Assembly: GCA_035582835.1 (NCBI GenBank)
Contig: JAYKAV010002342.1
Span: 904,897-968,896 of the forward strand
Origin: Phoebastria nigripes
Lineage: Eukaryota > Chordata > Aves > Procellariiformes > Diomedeidae
DNA: 64,000 nt
Direction: 5' to 3'
The position numbers and the translations under genes are program-made. The notes under the pieces were generated by a model. It searched no databases. It saw only the letters and a list, made by a program, of their open reading frames with translations, and was not told the DNA's origin. Positions 25,001-40,000 of this stretch are shown here, piece by piece (the first letter of the stretch is position 1; each line of letters starts with the position of its first letter).

Positions 25001-28000
25001 CATCAAAGTGCTAATTTAAATTCTGGAGGACAATCAGTATGGAGTCATCAAACCTTCCAGCAATTGTGCCGGTTTCTTCTTTGCTCTGGGCCTGATCCTG
25101 CACTCTCAGACACCCACAGCAACCGCTGAAGCCAGCTGGAGCTTTGACCAGGATGAAGCTCTGTGTAGCACAATCGGTCCTTTGCACAAAGGCACAAACC
25201 TAAACTGCTGTTCAGCCTTTTAACTAGGCCAGTCACCTGGTGTTTAGCTCAAATTAATTTAAAACTTGAAATCTTTGAGGTCCCGTTTGGCTTCTGCAAG
25301 TCCCGTTTCTTGTCCAACTGACAGAACAGTCAGTTCTTGTTTTTCTCGTGGAAACCGCTGTTGTGGCCAGGAGCCCAGGGAGCAAGAAATGCAGTGAGGC
25401 TGTGCAGGCAAGGCAGCAATGTCAGCTCTGCAGGTCACACCATGAAATCAAGCACATCCTTCAGCCGGGGCTTCTCATGCCCGGGGTCACTTTTTAAGCC
25501 AAGTCAGAAAATGTTTTGTGGTTTTTGTCTTTTAGTGTTTGTTTTTTAGGGCCGCAAGTGATGGATGTTAACACTTTAATATTAAAGTACCTCAATTATC
25601 ACAAGGCTGAGAATGGGGAGCTCCCAGATAATATCAAAATAGTGACTTTTGGCTTCTGGTCCCCACTGCGGAGGTGAAAACACACGTCTTTGCTGAGGAG
25701 CACTGTTTGAGTCCTCTGCTGTTGCAAAATAGTCAGATGCATTCAAATCTCTCTTCTGGTTCTGAATGGATCCTGATCTCTGTGAGCATGTTCCTTCCTG
25801 GTAAGTACTTGGGAAATAATCTGTGTGACCATATTCAGCCCCCAAGTCCCACAGCACTTGCTTTTGGCTGAAGTGGCAGGTTTTTAACATCTGTCTCTTA
25901 CTGTCTGACTATATGAGGAAAGCTTCTTAGTCAGGAGAGCAGAAAAATAACATTGAATTGCCAATACCATAAATAAATCAGTACTTACTCTCATTTATAA
26001 ATCTGTTCACATTTAAGCATGGGTGTTTGTACACAGAAAAATCATTCCATATACATTCATATGAATAAAACCCAATCCATGGGCATATTCATGGGTGCTG
26101 AAGAATGAGGTGTAGGCATGTTTGAGCTGAGCAACTGCTGCAGATTCAAATTCGTGCTTGTAGACACTGTCCTGGTAGCAGCCAGCTGTCCCCAGGTGTG
26201 GACTGTAGCTCAGGAAGGACAGTTAAAACATGCCGAGATCTAAGCTGAGAACGTACTGTACAACTCGCTGTCCAATTGCTAAGGGACTCTTCTTGATCTT
26301 AAATTTACTTTGCTGTTGATGTTAAATTTCCTAGCAAAACTATTTGTTGCTAAGATATTTCTGCTAAAAACTGTGTATATTGCTCACCTTTCTCAGCCTC
26401 GCTGGATGGAAGAACACTTACCTCTATGAGCATGTACAAGGAGAGCAGCGTAATCCCAAGGTTATATACAATGAGGTGAGCCCTGAGAGAGAAAGGAGGC
26501 CTTTCCTTCATGAACTTCTTGCCCAGCCATATGCAGAGTAGGTATGCTCCAGTGAGGAAAAACGTGGGAAGGTAAGAGTCCAAAAGGAACCATCCTCTAA
26601 CCCTGGCATCTGAAAAGAAACACATGCAGCAGGCAATTAAGAAGGCTATGGTAAAGTGTTGCTAAAATAAGGCAGACCGCATCGTGAAAAAAGTCTGCTA
26701 AAAGCCTGAGAGGGAATCTGCCGTGCTTTGCTCGCAAGAGCTATCGATTGCTTTTACCTCCCCAAAACTAATTCAGAGAATGTGTGCTGAAAACTGCATG
26801 CATTCCCTAACAATTTAAGGTCACTTAAATCTCCTCATTTTAACAGGAAAGAGAAAATGAAAAGAAGAAAACATTCCTATATGCTTTTTAAAATTTAATT
26901 TAATGTTTTAACTTAATATTTAATTAAACCATATCTTAATCTGCTCAAGGGACAGTTTGTAGATAGTATTAAATACAAAGTATGCACGTAAAGTTGCCAG
27001 TTCATATATTATTTTAATTCTACATTTGCCATATAAGTATGAAGGTATAAAACGTCTGCTAGAAGACATTTATACAAGGGGAGGTTTTTTCAAAAACATT
27101 AAATATGAAGAAAAAATGGCAAACGTTTACTTTGGTTATCAAAGATATTTGGCAAGGCAAGGGCTTGCTTTCTCACAGTTTCTGTCCCATTTGCCTAGTC
27201 CTGAAATGAAATATTAAGGTCAAATCCTGCTTGCCTTATTCACACAAGTAATCCCATTGGCAGTAATCAGATAGTTCAGTGTATATGAGCAAAGCTTAAT
27301 CCTATATGCCAATCTGGAAGCACTGCTTCGTTGTCCTATGAGCAACTGGATGTCATGAGCGAAAGGAGTGTGTTTTCTTTTTTTTTTTTTTTTTTTTTTT
27401 TCTCTCCAAGATGGAGCAAAATTTAAAGTTAATTTTCCACAGCAACAATCTTCAGACATTTATCTATGAAAAGAACAAGGGGCATCATAGCTAGTTTTTC
27501 AAAAAGGTTACTCTAAATCTGTCACAATTTATTGAGTAAGTGAAGAAATAAGTCTGAGAAGCTATTGTGCAGGTCACAGTAGTTCTTTCTGCTCTTAGAA
27601 ACTGTTTTAAATTAGTTTATTTTTACAAAGACCAAGATTATGTTAAAAATTGTAAAAGAAGAAAAGGTATTCACAGTGCATGAAAAAACATTTTACTATT
27701 TTTCTGCCTATGTTGAATTTGGAAAGGACTGGGCAATGGACAATGCACAAACCAAATGTGCCCAAGCATTTAACAAACTGTTGCCAATTGCAGTTTTGCT
27801 GTACTGTATTCTTTCCGGCTATTCTTTCCTCAGAAATATATGCATACAGGTATACGTAAAGTGAGATTTTAAGTGAGTTACAGTAATCTGCTTATGAACA
27901 GGGCTATGAACATCAGCTTTCTTTCTCATTACAGTCTCCCTCCACTTCCCACCTTGCTTCCATCCCACTGGCTGTAACACTCATCTGTTGGATTTGGGCT

Positions 28001-31000
28001 CTGCATAGGATGTTAGCTCTTTTGCAGGAAAGGCTTTCAACCAGACCTAAGCTACCATGGAAATCCAGTGCTCTCCTGGTTTGTACTCTCCCTTCTGGAC
28101 TCCCAAAAACCTTGAGGAGAGGTGTAGAATTAAAGCAGTCACAACAGTACAACCATCTATGACAAAGCACCATCTTTCCTTTAGGGTGGCCTTGCTTTGC
28201 TGTGCGTTACCAAGCTAGAATGCCTGTTTTCTGTCTTCAGATCTCAATGTCTATTTAAGATCACCTCAGTGGGAGAGTAAAACACTTCCAACAGCCCTCT
28301 GAAAGTTCACAAGCCACGTCTGAAGCTCTGGAATGGATGTTTTTGAGGGGATTCTGCTCCCATGTGAGCTCCAGACAGGTTCTTCTCCTGTACAGGCTCT
28401 AAACAGGACAGGTAAAGGTTGTGTGTGTAAGTGTTGATCTAGTGTGTGTTTTAGGAGCATGAGGATCTAATTTATTTAATTGGTATCCTAAATGAAGATG
28501 TAGAAAGCAGTCATGTCAGCAAGGCTGCTATCTAAAGAAGGGTCTCCCTATCCGAGGGTTGCAACACTTGGTGCATCAAGGTTACTTGCACAAAGGCCGA
28601 CTGGCATCGGTAGATAATGAAACAGCATGTTTGCTCAAAGAGGAAAAGTAATTGGAAGAGATGAGAATACAAATTAAACTAAACAGCATTAAATGCTGCC
28701 CCAGTACACCCTCAGAAAGTTTTCACTCTGTTGTGAGTGGCCACAAGCGTGTGGGCTGATCCAATACAAAATCAGAAATTGTGTGCTTGTTCAGGTCAGC
28801 ATGTCGAGTACTTTTAAGATCTATACTAGTTCCATTTCAAGAGAAATTATAAAAAATATGTACCCTTACTGATTATTTTCCACCCTGACCTTGGTACCTT
28901 GAAGGGTAAGACAGTTATTGGCAGGTTTATAAACGGCAGCCAAAGAATGTGGCTTTTGTTTCCACTTACACTTATCCCTGAATGACAAGAGGAGGGAGGT
29001 TTTTATGTGGCAGGAAGGGAGAGGAAAGGGAGTGTATTTCAAAAAAAGTTATCGGAAGGAGGAGACATCAAAAGTATTTCTGTTGACTGGCGGTTCGATC
29101 TCCATGTTCAAGTACTATAAAGGTACGCTGTCAATAGGAGAAAGGATTATTTTTACAATGTTGAACCCACACAGCATCTGAATTTGAGACCAAGGCAGTG
29201 AATAAAGCCACAGTGTGAAAGCTGGACTACAGCAGGGGAAGTAGCAGGCACCCACAAGCTCTGATGCTCCGTGAATAAGCTCATTCACGGTCACTGGCCA
29301 CGATGTGCCAGACCCTTGGGGTGAAATCTTGGCTCCTTTGAAATGAGTGGCAGGCCTCCCAGGCTTTTTAAAGGTATTAGGCTTTTATTAGTGAAGTTTA
29401 GAAACATTTTGATTCAGGTTTGGCCAGTTGGTGTCTGAGTAGATTCAGACCTTTTTAGATGCCTTTAGGTGGTAGATGGTTTTGCACCAATGCCTTGCTA
29501 CTGTTCATACTCGATTGAGGAGAGGAGGAATGCTTATTACTTTATCATAACTTTATTAAAATATATCTATTCTTGACCACCTCTGTTTCTTTCACAGATA
29601 AAACAAGCAACCACTTAACTAGATTTAGCTCCTGCAATTCAATATTCCTTAATTTTGCATAACACCAAACAATACCCTGCAGATGAAGGCGACCCTGCAA
29701 AAATGCTCTCTTAGAGAACAATATAGCTATTTCACTGTTTCTCATTTTGTCTTGAGCCTAGATAATCTCCTATCCAGAATAATATGGACCAACACCAAAT
29801 TGTAAGACCACTTCTTATTAAGAGATGCAACTGATGGGCATGTATATGGGTTCTATTCCCTGATTCAAAGGACTCGGTCTGCTAGTTCAAAAGCAAACAT
29901 TGAGGTAAATTTGTGTACAAAGTCCAGCTGACACCAGTGAACAAAGCCACAAAATATGCCTTATATATAAATCAAAATCAGAACTTTGATAGTACGCTCC
30001 TTATTCTAGTAGTGCGGTACTGCAGCTTGTGTTAACCTGGTACTANCAATGTGAGCAGAGATTGCCTCCGGGAAGTAGCGCATGGCTTTCTGTCTCTTGT
30101 GCCCTCAGCCACCTCTGGTAATGATGACTAAAACCAGTATGGTGATACCATTATTTCAGGAGTTACTACCTCAAATAGAAACCATAAATATGGGAGCACT
30201 GTCATCTATCCTTTTAAGCCATCTTGCTGCTGAATGAAGTGTGCGCTGTGGATGAAAATTGGTGGAGAGAAAGAAGGGGAACGGTTTGTTGGTTTTAGAT
30301 ATTTGGGGAAGCTCTCAAGAATTCATTAGATTTTCATTTGTGGGGTCATTCTATCCAATTTAAAACTGTTTGCAGTTTATTGTGAATTATTTATGTGTAT
30401 AAATTGGAGGGAGCTATGTTATTCACAAAATGTATGACGCTGTGTCATTATACCACCAGTTAAATTAAAGATCATAGTGAAAGAGGCATGGACAAACAAA
30501 TGCTATCTTCAACATTGATGTCTGGAGAGGGACAGTGATGTACTTGGCAAGTAATACAAATAATACTTGTTTAACTGAAGTGCTTTCTAAAAGCCCAAAG
30601 GGATCTCTGTGGTATTCTGCATTGGATTAACTACAGTCCNTTCCTTCAAACAATTTGTTCTGGACCAACAAGGAAAGAGGAATGAAGGAGAACATAATGT
30701 CCATTTGGAAAAAAAAATAGTAGTACTTTTACACTTGTGATCACATTTCTTTGTTAATATTAAAATGCACTATTGTAGAAGCCATTAATAAAACTTATTC
30801 TGTTTTAATCACTTCTGCTGCAGTTCCCAAGCTGTTCAGTGTTTCTTCACCAGAAATCAATCTTTCAAGCTTTACATCTATTGCAGAGATGATGGAAAAG
30901 ATTTTGTAGCCAGCCAGCCAGCTAAGAAAAATGAGAATTTCTTGGTTTTAAGAATGTTACAGCTTTCTTTTCCCTGTCCTCCTAATTAAGCAAGAACTGT

Positions 31001-34000
31001 TTCTGGGACCTGGAGGACATTATTGCAACAAAGTGAGAATACATAAGAACATGTCCATCCACACGGGCAGCAGTTCTGGATTTAACCACAGGGAAAAGTT
31101 TGCAAGGTTGTTCCTGAAGTTGAATGTTTAAGCCCAGCCCTATCAGCAGCAAGGTGGCCTTACAGGGACCATCTCTGAAGACTGTCCGCTGTCTAAGCTC
31201 CTGTCTTACCCCTTCCATCTAGTTGCTTGGCTCTCTTAGCCCTGACTTCGATGCTCTGTCCTCACCTTGCTGAAGCCTTTCTCTTTCTTTCTGCAGTCCT
31301 ACTTCAGTGTTTTTTGTGGTTTTGGTGTTTTGGTTTTTTTTTTTTTTTCCCCCCCGTTTGGTTGGGTTTTTGGGGGTTTTTTGTTTGTTTGTTTTTTGTG
31401 TTTGTTTTGTTTTGTTTTTTACTATTACTTGTTTCAGTCCTAACAAAGCATATGAGGCACCTCCAAGCTACAGTTATTCAAGTTATTCTTGTCCAAACTG
31501 TTTTAGGAAGCAAGAATAAGAAGTAGNAAGATGCATCTGTTCTCCCACCCCATCTATTGGTTTACTGAAATTTTGGATGTGATCCTGTGGGGTGCCAAAA
31601 GCCCTTTCTTGCTTTTGCTCTGAGCATCCTTCTGAATTAGGCTATTTGATAGGTAGCTGGACCAAACAATAACTGGATTATGAATGAGAATCAGTCCCAA
31701 AACAGATCTTCCACTTTCAGAAAAATCCAGGTTTTCAATTTTTTTAATCTACATTAGGATGTAAAACTGAAATCCTTTGATATTCTCAGAAACAAGGGAC
31801 TCTCAAATCTAGTAATTTTTTTTGTTTCAAAAAAAAAAAAATCAGTTTCATTTCTTCTTTCACTTTCAGTATAATCTGTGATTGGTTTTAATTTGTATTA
31901 CAGGTAATATTATGTCAAACAGTCAAAGCAAAAATCTATTGGCTTTCTATAAATGCAGTGCATTGACAGATTTCCTAAAATAATGGCGTGTTCCTGCAAA
32001 TACTGTGATTCTGCCTAGTCCACATTTTTCAATGAGAAATTATTCAGATAGAAGATTTTGACTGCATCTATTCATTAGAATATTTTTGAGTGGTAATCTG
32101 GATTGGTATTATTTCCTAAAAGGGCTATATGTGGAGCAGCTTACCTCGAGGTCCAAACATATAGTCCACAAANGCATTTACTTCCCGGTCAAAAGCTTTC
32201 AGGTGCTCCTAAAAAATATAAAAAGGATACGTGACAAAGANATTATCTCGTGGCTCACATAAAGAATCCAATTAAAAAAAACCCAACAAACTGGCAAAGA
32301 GCATGCCACGCTCAAGTATTTCTGAAGTACTCAACATCATGTCTACTGAAAAAATCCAGACCTCTTTAAAAATTAGTTTAGGGCAGATTGTGGTCTAGAT
32401 AACAATAGAGGCCTCGTTACTGGGAACTGCCCAAACCAGAACTCTTTAGGAAGGGAAATTAAGGTTTTACAAATGAAAAAGAACAAGTATCACAGTAAAC
32501 CCATCTGGTGATGGATGTCATTTTCACTCTAATAAAGATGCTTTTTGTTATGTTTTCTCCACTGAAATAATTTTTTTTTGTAGAAAGGAGCTGGCGATTC
32601 CTTTGGTAAGCTTCACAAAGCTGCCTGGTTGCAACCAGCCTAGTGACAGCGCATCAGCTGAGTATCTTNATGCTTTACTCTTAAAGAAGGAAATCTTTGG
32701 GGTGAGCCAACTGAGATTTCTCTAAATCAGGTACTGAGTTCCTGAAAAAAGTCTGCAGGAGAACCCAGACCTCCAGTAATGAAGTTTAGACCATATAGGG
32801 AGGGAGGAAGAGGAGGGCTATGTTACAGNGACATTGTGTTTTGAGGTCTAAGTCAACAAAGCTGCTAAGCTGGCAGGGTTAGCAAGTTTGTGTCTGTTTG
32901 TGACTGAGTTGGGAGCTAAGCCGTGATCAACACAGTCCTTCCCTCAGTCGGACGTAGGGCCTCTCCAAAATACTTCTTCCTGGACTCCGGTTCTGGGCAG
33001 TGGCTTCCTGCATGCCGGTGCCTGAACAACTCTTTGCCACAAGCCTGAGGTCAGCCAGGTTCTTCCTCTACTCCTTCCAACAATGACCTGCTCTGCTTGA
33101 TGAATTAATTTCAGCACTGAGCAAATGCAGCCAAGCTGAGGAGAAAGACACAGAGTGACGCTGAGCATCTCCACAGGGCAAGAGCTGCCAAGGGCTGTGC
33201 GTGCCTTTGAATACCAGATACCTCTACACCAGCCTGGGCTGCAGTCACCATTACCAGCTCTGCCTCGTGAAGAACCACATTTGCATCCTAGCAGGTCCAG
33301 CCCTGGCCTCTGCATTCCCCTGNTGGGGCTGGGTTGTGGTCTGGGCATGGAGAAGCTCCTGGTACTGCCAAGCCCCTTGTGTTTCTTCCCCTCTTGCATT
33401 TTAGTTCTCAGGATGTTCAAAGTGGGCAGATTTTGTGTGAGTATGTGGCAGCAAGAGGTTTTGCAGCATCCCAGGCTGTGAAGGTCTGTCTCTGCAAGAT
33501 GATGCTATGTTCATCTTATCTTAAAGAAAAACCCAACAAAACCACCAAAACTAAAAGTGTATATATATATATTTTTAACACAAAAATAAAGGACTTGCTC
33601 TGAAAAAGGAGAGAATGAAACTGATGATTCATGACACAAAAAGATTTCTCATACTTCGCAGCACTGAGGAAACTAAACTAGCTTTTAGGAAAGGGACCTG
33701 ACTACTGCCCCTGGAGAAAGGCATTTTCTCAATTTCAGACAATTTCCTAAGCAGCCTAAGGATGGCTTCTGTCATAGGAGGTGGCTCCGTTTCCAGGTGC
33801 GGGACCTGTGCGAAAGATCTGCTTCCATTTTTACATCCTTGGGCTATGCAGTTTTTCTGCTATTATTTCATGATGAAGGTACTGCCATTTGGGGAATGCT
33901 ACACTGCTGTTTGTCTGTGATGTGCCCACCTGCTGCGTTAATTTGAAACAGAGATACTCCTGTGCTTGATGGTTTTGTGGTTAGGCTTAACAGACTGCTT

Positions 34001-37000
34001 TGGAAAAAATACTTTANTGGATTCAAGTGACTTGTAGGAATGAGCATGCAAAGCTACTTGCTTTCATGCTTACATTATATAAACAAATCTTGCATGTCAA
34101 GAACAAAATAATAAACCATGTATATTCCTTTTATATTAAAATACTGTAGACAAATCTACTCTTAGCTGCATTGAAATGGAAATTAGGGACTGAGTTCTTC
34201 TAACAGTTAGACGGAGAAATTAGAATTGTAGAATAATTATTAAGGAGAAAGAGCAGAATGAAGACTTAAAAAAAAATAATAGAATCATAGAATCATTTAG
34301 GTTGGAAAAGACCTTTAAGATCATCGAGTCCAACTGTAAACCTAACACTGCCAAGTCTACTACTAAACCATGTCCCTAAGCACCACATCTACACATCTTT
34401 GAAATACCTCCAGGGATGGTGACTCCACCACTTCCCTGGGCAGCCTGTTGCAATGCTTGACCACTCTTTCAGTAAAGGAATTTTTCCTAATATCGAATCT
34501 AAACCTCCCATGGCACAATTTGAGGCCATTTCCTCTTGTCCTATCACTTGTTACTTGGGAGAAGAGACTGACACCCACCTCGCTGCAACCTCCTTTCAGG
34601 TAGTTGTCGAGAGCAATAAGGTCTCCCCTGAGCCTCCTTTTCTCCAGGCTAAACACTCCCAGTTCCCTCAGCCACTCCTCGTAAGACTTGTGCTCTAGAC
34701 CCTTCGTTGCTCTTCTTTGGACACATGCCAGCACCTCAATGTCTTTCTTGTAGTGAGGGGCCCAAAACTGAACACAGTATTCGAGGTGGGGCCTCACCAG
34801 TGCCAAATACAGGGGGACAATCACTTCCCTAGTCCTGCTGGCCACACTATTTCTGATACAAGCCGGGATGCTGTTGGCCACCTGGGCACACTGCTGGCTC
34901 ATATTCAGCCGGCTGTCAACAAACACCCTCAGTCCTTTTCCACCAGGCAGCTTTCCAGCCACTCTTCCCCAAGCCTGTAGCGTTGCATGGGGTTGTTGGG
35001 ACCCAAGTGCAGGACCTGGCACTTGGCCTTGTTGAACCTCATACAGTTGGCCTCAGCCCATCGATCCAGCCTGTCCAGATCCCTCTGCAGAGCCTTCCTA
35101 CCCTCAAGAAGATCAACACTCCTGCCCAACTTGGTGCCATCTGCAAAATATACCAAGATTGCTTTTTGCATAGGTTACTGTTTTCATTGATCCAGCTTGT
35201 GACAGTTGACCTCTTACACCTGGCTAGGATGAACAGACAGCATGCTGAGTAGATGAGCCAGTCTAAAGTTAAATCTACCTCCTTATGTGCTTAAATGTGC
35301 TTAAATGACACAGTGGTGACTTGCACCAGCTCCCAACCCTGCTCCGGTCTATCTTAATCAGCACTAGATCCATTTGGTGCCTGGTTTGCTTTCATTGTTA
35401 ATTTGAGAGTATAAATTTTTCTGGGAGGTGCAGCAGAAGAAACAAATACACTTCTTAAGANTGTCCCAGCATTTGCCTCCCTTTTAGCTTTTTTACAGCT
35501 TATCTTAGTTTACACGAAAAAAAAATAGAGATTTACAAAGATATAGATTTACAAGGTTGTTAAAGACAATACATTTGTTTATATACCCAATACTAATACT
35601 AACAGTTTGGAAAAAAAAAATTCTTACTTTAAAAAAGGTAGGTCATTTTGTGTGACTAGTCTTGTCACCTTCCTGTCAACACCGCTACATACTGTATTTC
35701 TGGGTTTTAGAACATGTCCTTAATAGTGCCTCTGGGCAGATTAGATGGAAATGTCTTGCTCAACATGATCTGTTGTATTTCTAAAGAAAAGCAAATAAAA
35801 ACAGCCTGAACAAAACCACATGCTCAGACAACTAACTTCTCTCTAGCAAATCACTCTAATAACCTTTATCAATGAAGGTATTTGAGTTACAAGGCTAAAG
35901 ATTAACGTGTATTTCATGTTTCTGCTTCTGTATTACAGGACATTGCTCTGGGCATTGGCAATGCTAGCAGTTTGGCAGGATTTCGGACAGATTTCTGGAA
36001 GATCTATTTACCTACACCTACGAAAAAGACATTAGGTTATCTGAGCAAATCAAATCACCCAAATGGAAAGATGGAGAGGGAGCATAAAGCTAATGATGAT
36101 AAAGCAACATAGAGCTCTCTAATGAGTTTCAATGTTTTTGCAACAGAAATGGAAATAAGTGAATAATTAGCATGGTGCGCATATGTGAATTACTGTTTTC
36201 ATGCTGATTGCAAATATCAAGGTTAGCAGGTATGGAAAAAAAATCACTTCTCATTCTATGCTTATATATCTTTGTTAGTGTTGGTCTTCACTGAGAGACC
36301 AATGTCTACTGGTTTCCTAATAGTTTTAGTAAAAGTAGTATAAGCTATGCAAAAATTATGTACGTGCTGTCTAAACAGTGCAGGTATCAAAATACCTTTG
36401 ATTTGTCCAAAATAACTTTGATTTCTCAAAATACCAACGATCTGTCTTTAGGCATTATCTATTGCCCACTGAAAACACTGCCTCAAGTGATTTAGGTTTC
36501 CCTTTATATAGCTATAAAACCCAGGCTACCTGGTTCCAATATAAACATGAAAAAACTCCTTTCTTTTACAGAGGCAAGCGGATGCTTGTCCCTGTCAGCT
36601 ATTATTCCCAGTGACAATCTTCAAAAATCCCCCAACTACTACTTTAGTGAATTAATACCACAGTCTAGAAACAGTTTATAGCCAAAGTAACTTGTTTGAT
36701 CTTTTGGGACCAGGAATGACCACCAACGGGCTAGGGAGCTGCAGTCACAAACCCTTCTGAAGGAGCATTTGCCCACAGGCATGGGGTTTCTGTAACCCGT
36801 GTTAGTCTAAGGATGGATATTCTAAAACTAAAGGCTGCTTGAAATTCAGAGACAGGGATACCAGGCTTTTCTGAGCTGGGATGAGGAACTCATATTCAAA
36901 ATGTTCTTCATGTGCATAAAGTACTGTTACAGACAATAACTGTGATTAAAAGACAAATAAAAGGCAATTATTAAATATGTGCATACACACTGAGGTATGT

Positions 37001-40000
37001 TTGTGAGGCTTTTTGTTTGATTATGGATTTTAAACGGCTTTCTGAAATAGACTTCCTACAGATGAGTAAACAGCATTCAATCTTACTTATGTTGTCTGGA
37101 AACCTTTTGTATTAGTGGGGTTTTTCATGCAAAAGCCTTGAAGGTCATTCAGTATCTCAAAAATCCAAGATAATTTGTTGCTTGTTCTTACACAGCCATA
37201 CAGGAATTATAATACTCTGTATACAAAGAGATCTCATTTCAGGCTTCAAACAAAAAACAGAAATAGGTGCCAGCCTCTGCTCTCCAATAGAGCTCCTGGA
37301 AGTAAATGTGATATTTGAAAGAACCATGATAAAAAATACATATATTAACTTATGGTGATTTTTATTATTTAGATGGCAACTTTTCCTTAATTCCCTGAAG
37401 ATTTCTGCTCCATAAATAGTCAGTGACTAAGCAGTACTGGAATTAATCTGAATTTATCAGTATGTTTAAAGAAACTAATTTTAGATGCCTGCACATATTT
37501 AAATATACAAATATTAAAGAAGTATTGGAAAACTGTAGTGTTGGCTCCAGAATAGCTGAAATGGGATGAAATGAAGCAAAAGGAAGTCAAAGTTAAATCT
37601 CAGGACTGTGGTGTATAACTGCTCATAAAATTAATTTTTTAGCTTTTTATTGCTCGGAGCACTTAAATTTAATCTGGAACAAAGATGTACAATGGGGGAC
37701 AATTTTTCATCAACAGATTGTTTCAGACCACCTTTTAGGTTTTTGTCATCTCTATCTTCTATGATTTGTGTGTTATATCTGTAGGGGAAATATGTGCATA
37801 ATAATCCCTAAAAAAGGCACTTCTTTAGAGATTATTATACACAAACAGCAAAGAAAGATGAAGATGAAGGCAGAAAGGTGAGCCAGAGGTTGCTATGTGT
37901 TGTGTCACTAGAACATGGGGGATATTCAATGAAATTGGGAGACAGGACATCCAGAAGTTGATAATAAACTGTTGCTTTATGTAATTTATAATTAATATAT
38001 GGAACTCACTGCTAGATAATCTCACTGAGAGTAGGAACAAGCTGGAGTGAGCTCATGAGAGAAACAGACAACTAGCTGGGTGATGAGACTGCCACTGCAT
38101 CCCATGGATGTACAGGGAGGGAGGGAGGGAGNGAGGGAAGGAAAAAAATTAGTTAGAAGGGACATTATCTCAGTAGTTCTTTTTTGGCATTTCAGATTAA
38201 TCTTTTCAAGAAACAGAAACTGGACTCCTTGTTTGATATGGTAATTTCAGTGTCCCATATTCTGCGACATTCTTTCAACTCCAATGGCTGACTAAGATTA
38301 GGGGCTAGCTACATTACAAAGTCTTAATCAGCACAGCTATATTGCCAGAGCTCCCAGTAGAAGAACAGCCCTCTGACTGTGATAAACCGGGCTGGCTAAA
38401 GGGCTTTTTTCATAGAATCATAGAATAGTTTGGGTTGGAAGGGACCTTTAAAGGTCATCTAGTCCAACCCCCCTGCCATGGGCAGGGACATCTTCAACTC
38501 AGTCAGGTTGCTCAGAGCCCCCCTCCAACCTGAACTTGAATGTTTCCAGGGATGGAGCATCTACCACCTCTCTGGGCAACCTGTGCCAGTGTTTCACCAC
38601 CCTCAGCATAAAAAATTTCTTCCTTATATCTAGTCTAAATCTACCCTTTTTTAGTTTAAAACCATTACCCCTTGTCCTGTTGCAACAGGCCCTGCTAAAA
38701 AGTTTGTCCCCATCTTTCTTATGAGCCCCCTTCAGGTACTGAAAGGCTGCAATAAGGTCTCCCCAAAGCTGCCTCTTCTCCAGGCTGAACAACCCCAACT
38801 CTCTCAGCCTTTCTTCATAGGAGAGGTGTTCCATCCCCCTGATCATTTCTGTGGCCCTCCTCTGGACCCGCTCCAANAGGTCCNTGTCTTTTCTGTGCTG
38901 AGAGCTCCAGAGCTGGACGCAGTACTCCAGGTGGGGTCTCACCAGAGCAGAGTAGAGGGGCAGAATCACCTCCCTCGACCTGCTGGCCACGCTTCTTTTG
39001 ATGCAGCCCAGGATACGGTTGGCTTTCTGGGCTGCGAGCGCACATTGCCGTCTCATGTCCAGCTTTTCATCCATCAGTACCCCCAAGTCCTTCTCGGCAG
39101 GGCTGCTCTCAATCCCTTCATCCCCCAGCCTGTATTGATACNAGGGGTTGCCCCGCCCCAGGTGCAGGACCTTGCCCTTGGCCTTGTTGAACCTCATGAG
39201 GTTCACATGGGCCCACTTCTCCAGCTTGTCCAGGTCCCTCTGGATGGCATCCTGTCCCTCAGGCGTGTCGACCACACCACTTAGCTTGGTGACGTCTGCA
39301 AACTTGCTGAGGGTGCACTCGATCCCACTGTCTATGTCATTGATGAAGATAATAATAGAATCATAGAATCATTAAGGTTGGAAAAGACCTCTAAGATCAT
39401 CGAGTGCAACCGTCAACCCAACACCTCCGTGCCCACTAAACCATGTCCCTAAGCGCCACATCTCCACGTCTTTTAAATACTTCCAGGGATGCTGACTCCA
39501 CCACTTCCCTGGGCAGCCTGTTNCAATGCTTGACCACTCTTTCAGTAAAGGAATTTTTCCTAATATGCAATCTAAACCTCCCTTGGCGCAACTTGAGGCC
39601 ATTTGCTCTCGTCCTACCGCTAGTTGCTTGGGAGAAGAGACCAACACCCACCTCACTCCAACCTCCTTTCAGGTAGTTGTCGAGAGNGATAAGGTCTCCC
39701 CTGAGCCTCCTCTTCTCCAGGCTAAACAGTCCCAGTTCCCTCAGCTGCTCCTCATGAGACTTGTTCTCCAGACCCTTCACCAGCTTCGTTGCCCTCCTCT
39801 GGACACGCTCCAGCAACTCAATGTCCTTCTTGTAGTGAGGGGCCCAAAACTGAACACAGTATTCGAGGTGTGGCCTCACCAGTGCTGAGTCTAGGGGCAC
39901 GATCACTTCCCTACTCCTGCTGGCCACACTATTTCTGATACAAGCCAGGATGCCATTGGCCTTCTTGGCCACCTGGGCACACTGCTGGCTCATATTCAGC

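Larger units (their letters stand above)
14198..26421 (-). other. ELOVL2: ELOVL2 intron 3
   Basis: 12.2 kb. It contains one CR1 fragment (17800-18800), a poly(T) run (22001-22024), a 19-bp tandem repeat (23702-23805) and a T/G-rich stretch (23915-23975). The remaining sequence shows no gene; short frames such as 24431-24748 (plus) lack recognisable homology or splice context. Confidence 0.9.

Noticed and set aside
29085..29105. GGTTCGATCTCC, similar to a tRNA B box
   Set aside because: No A box at the right distance and no acceptor or anticodon stems can be drawn, so not a tRNA gene.
31227..31526. 99-aa frame rich in Phe, Leu and Val
   Set aside because: It is the translation of a T/G-rich simple-sequence tract.
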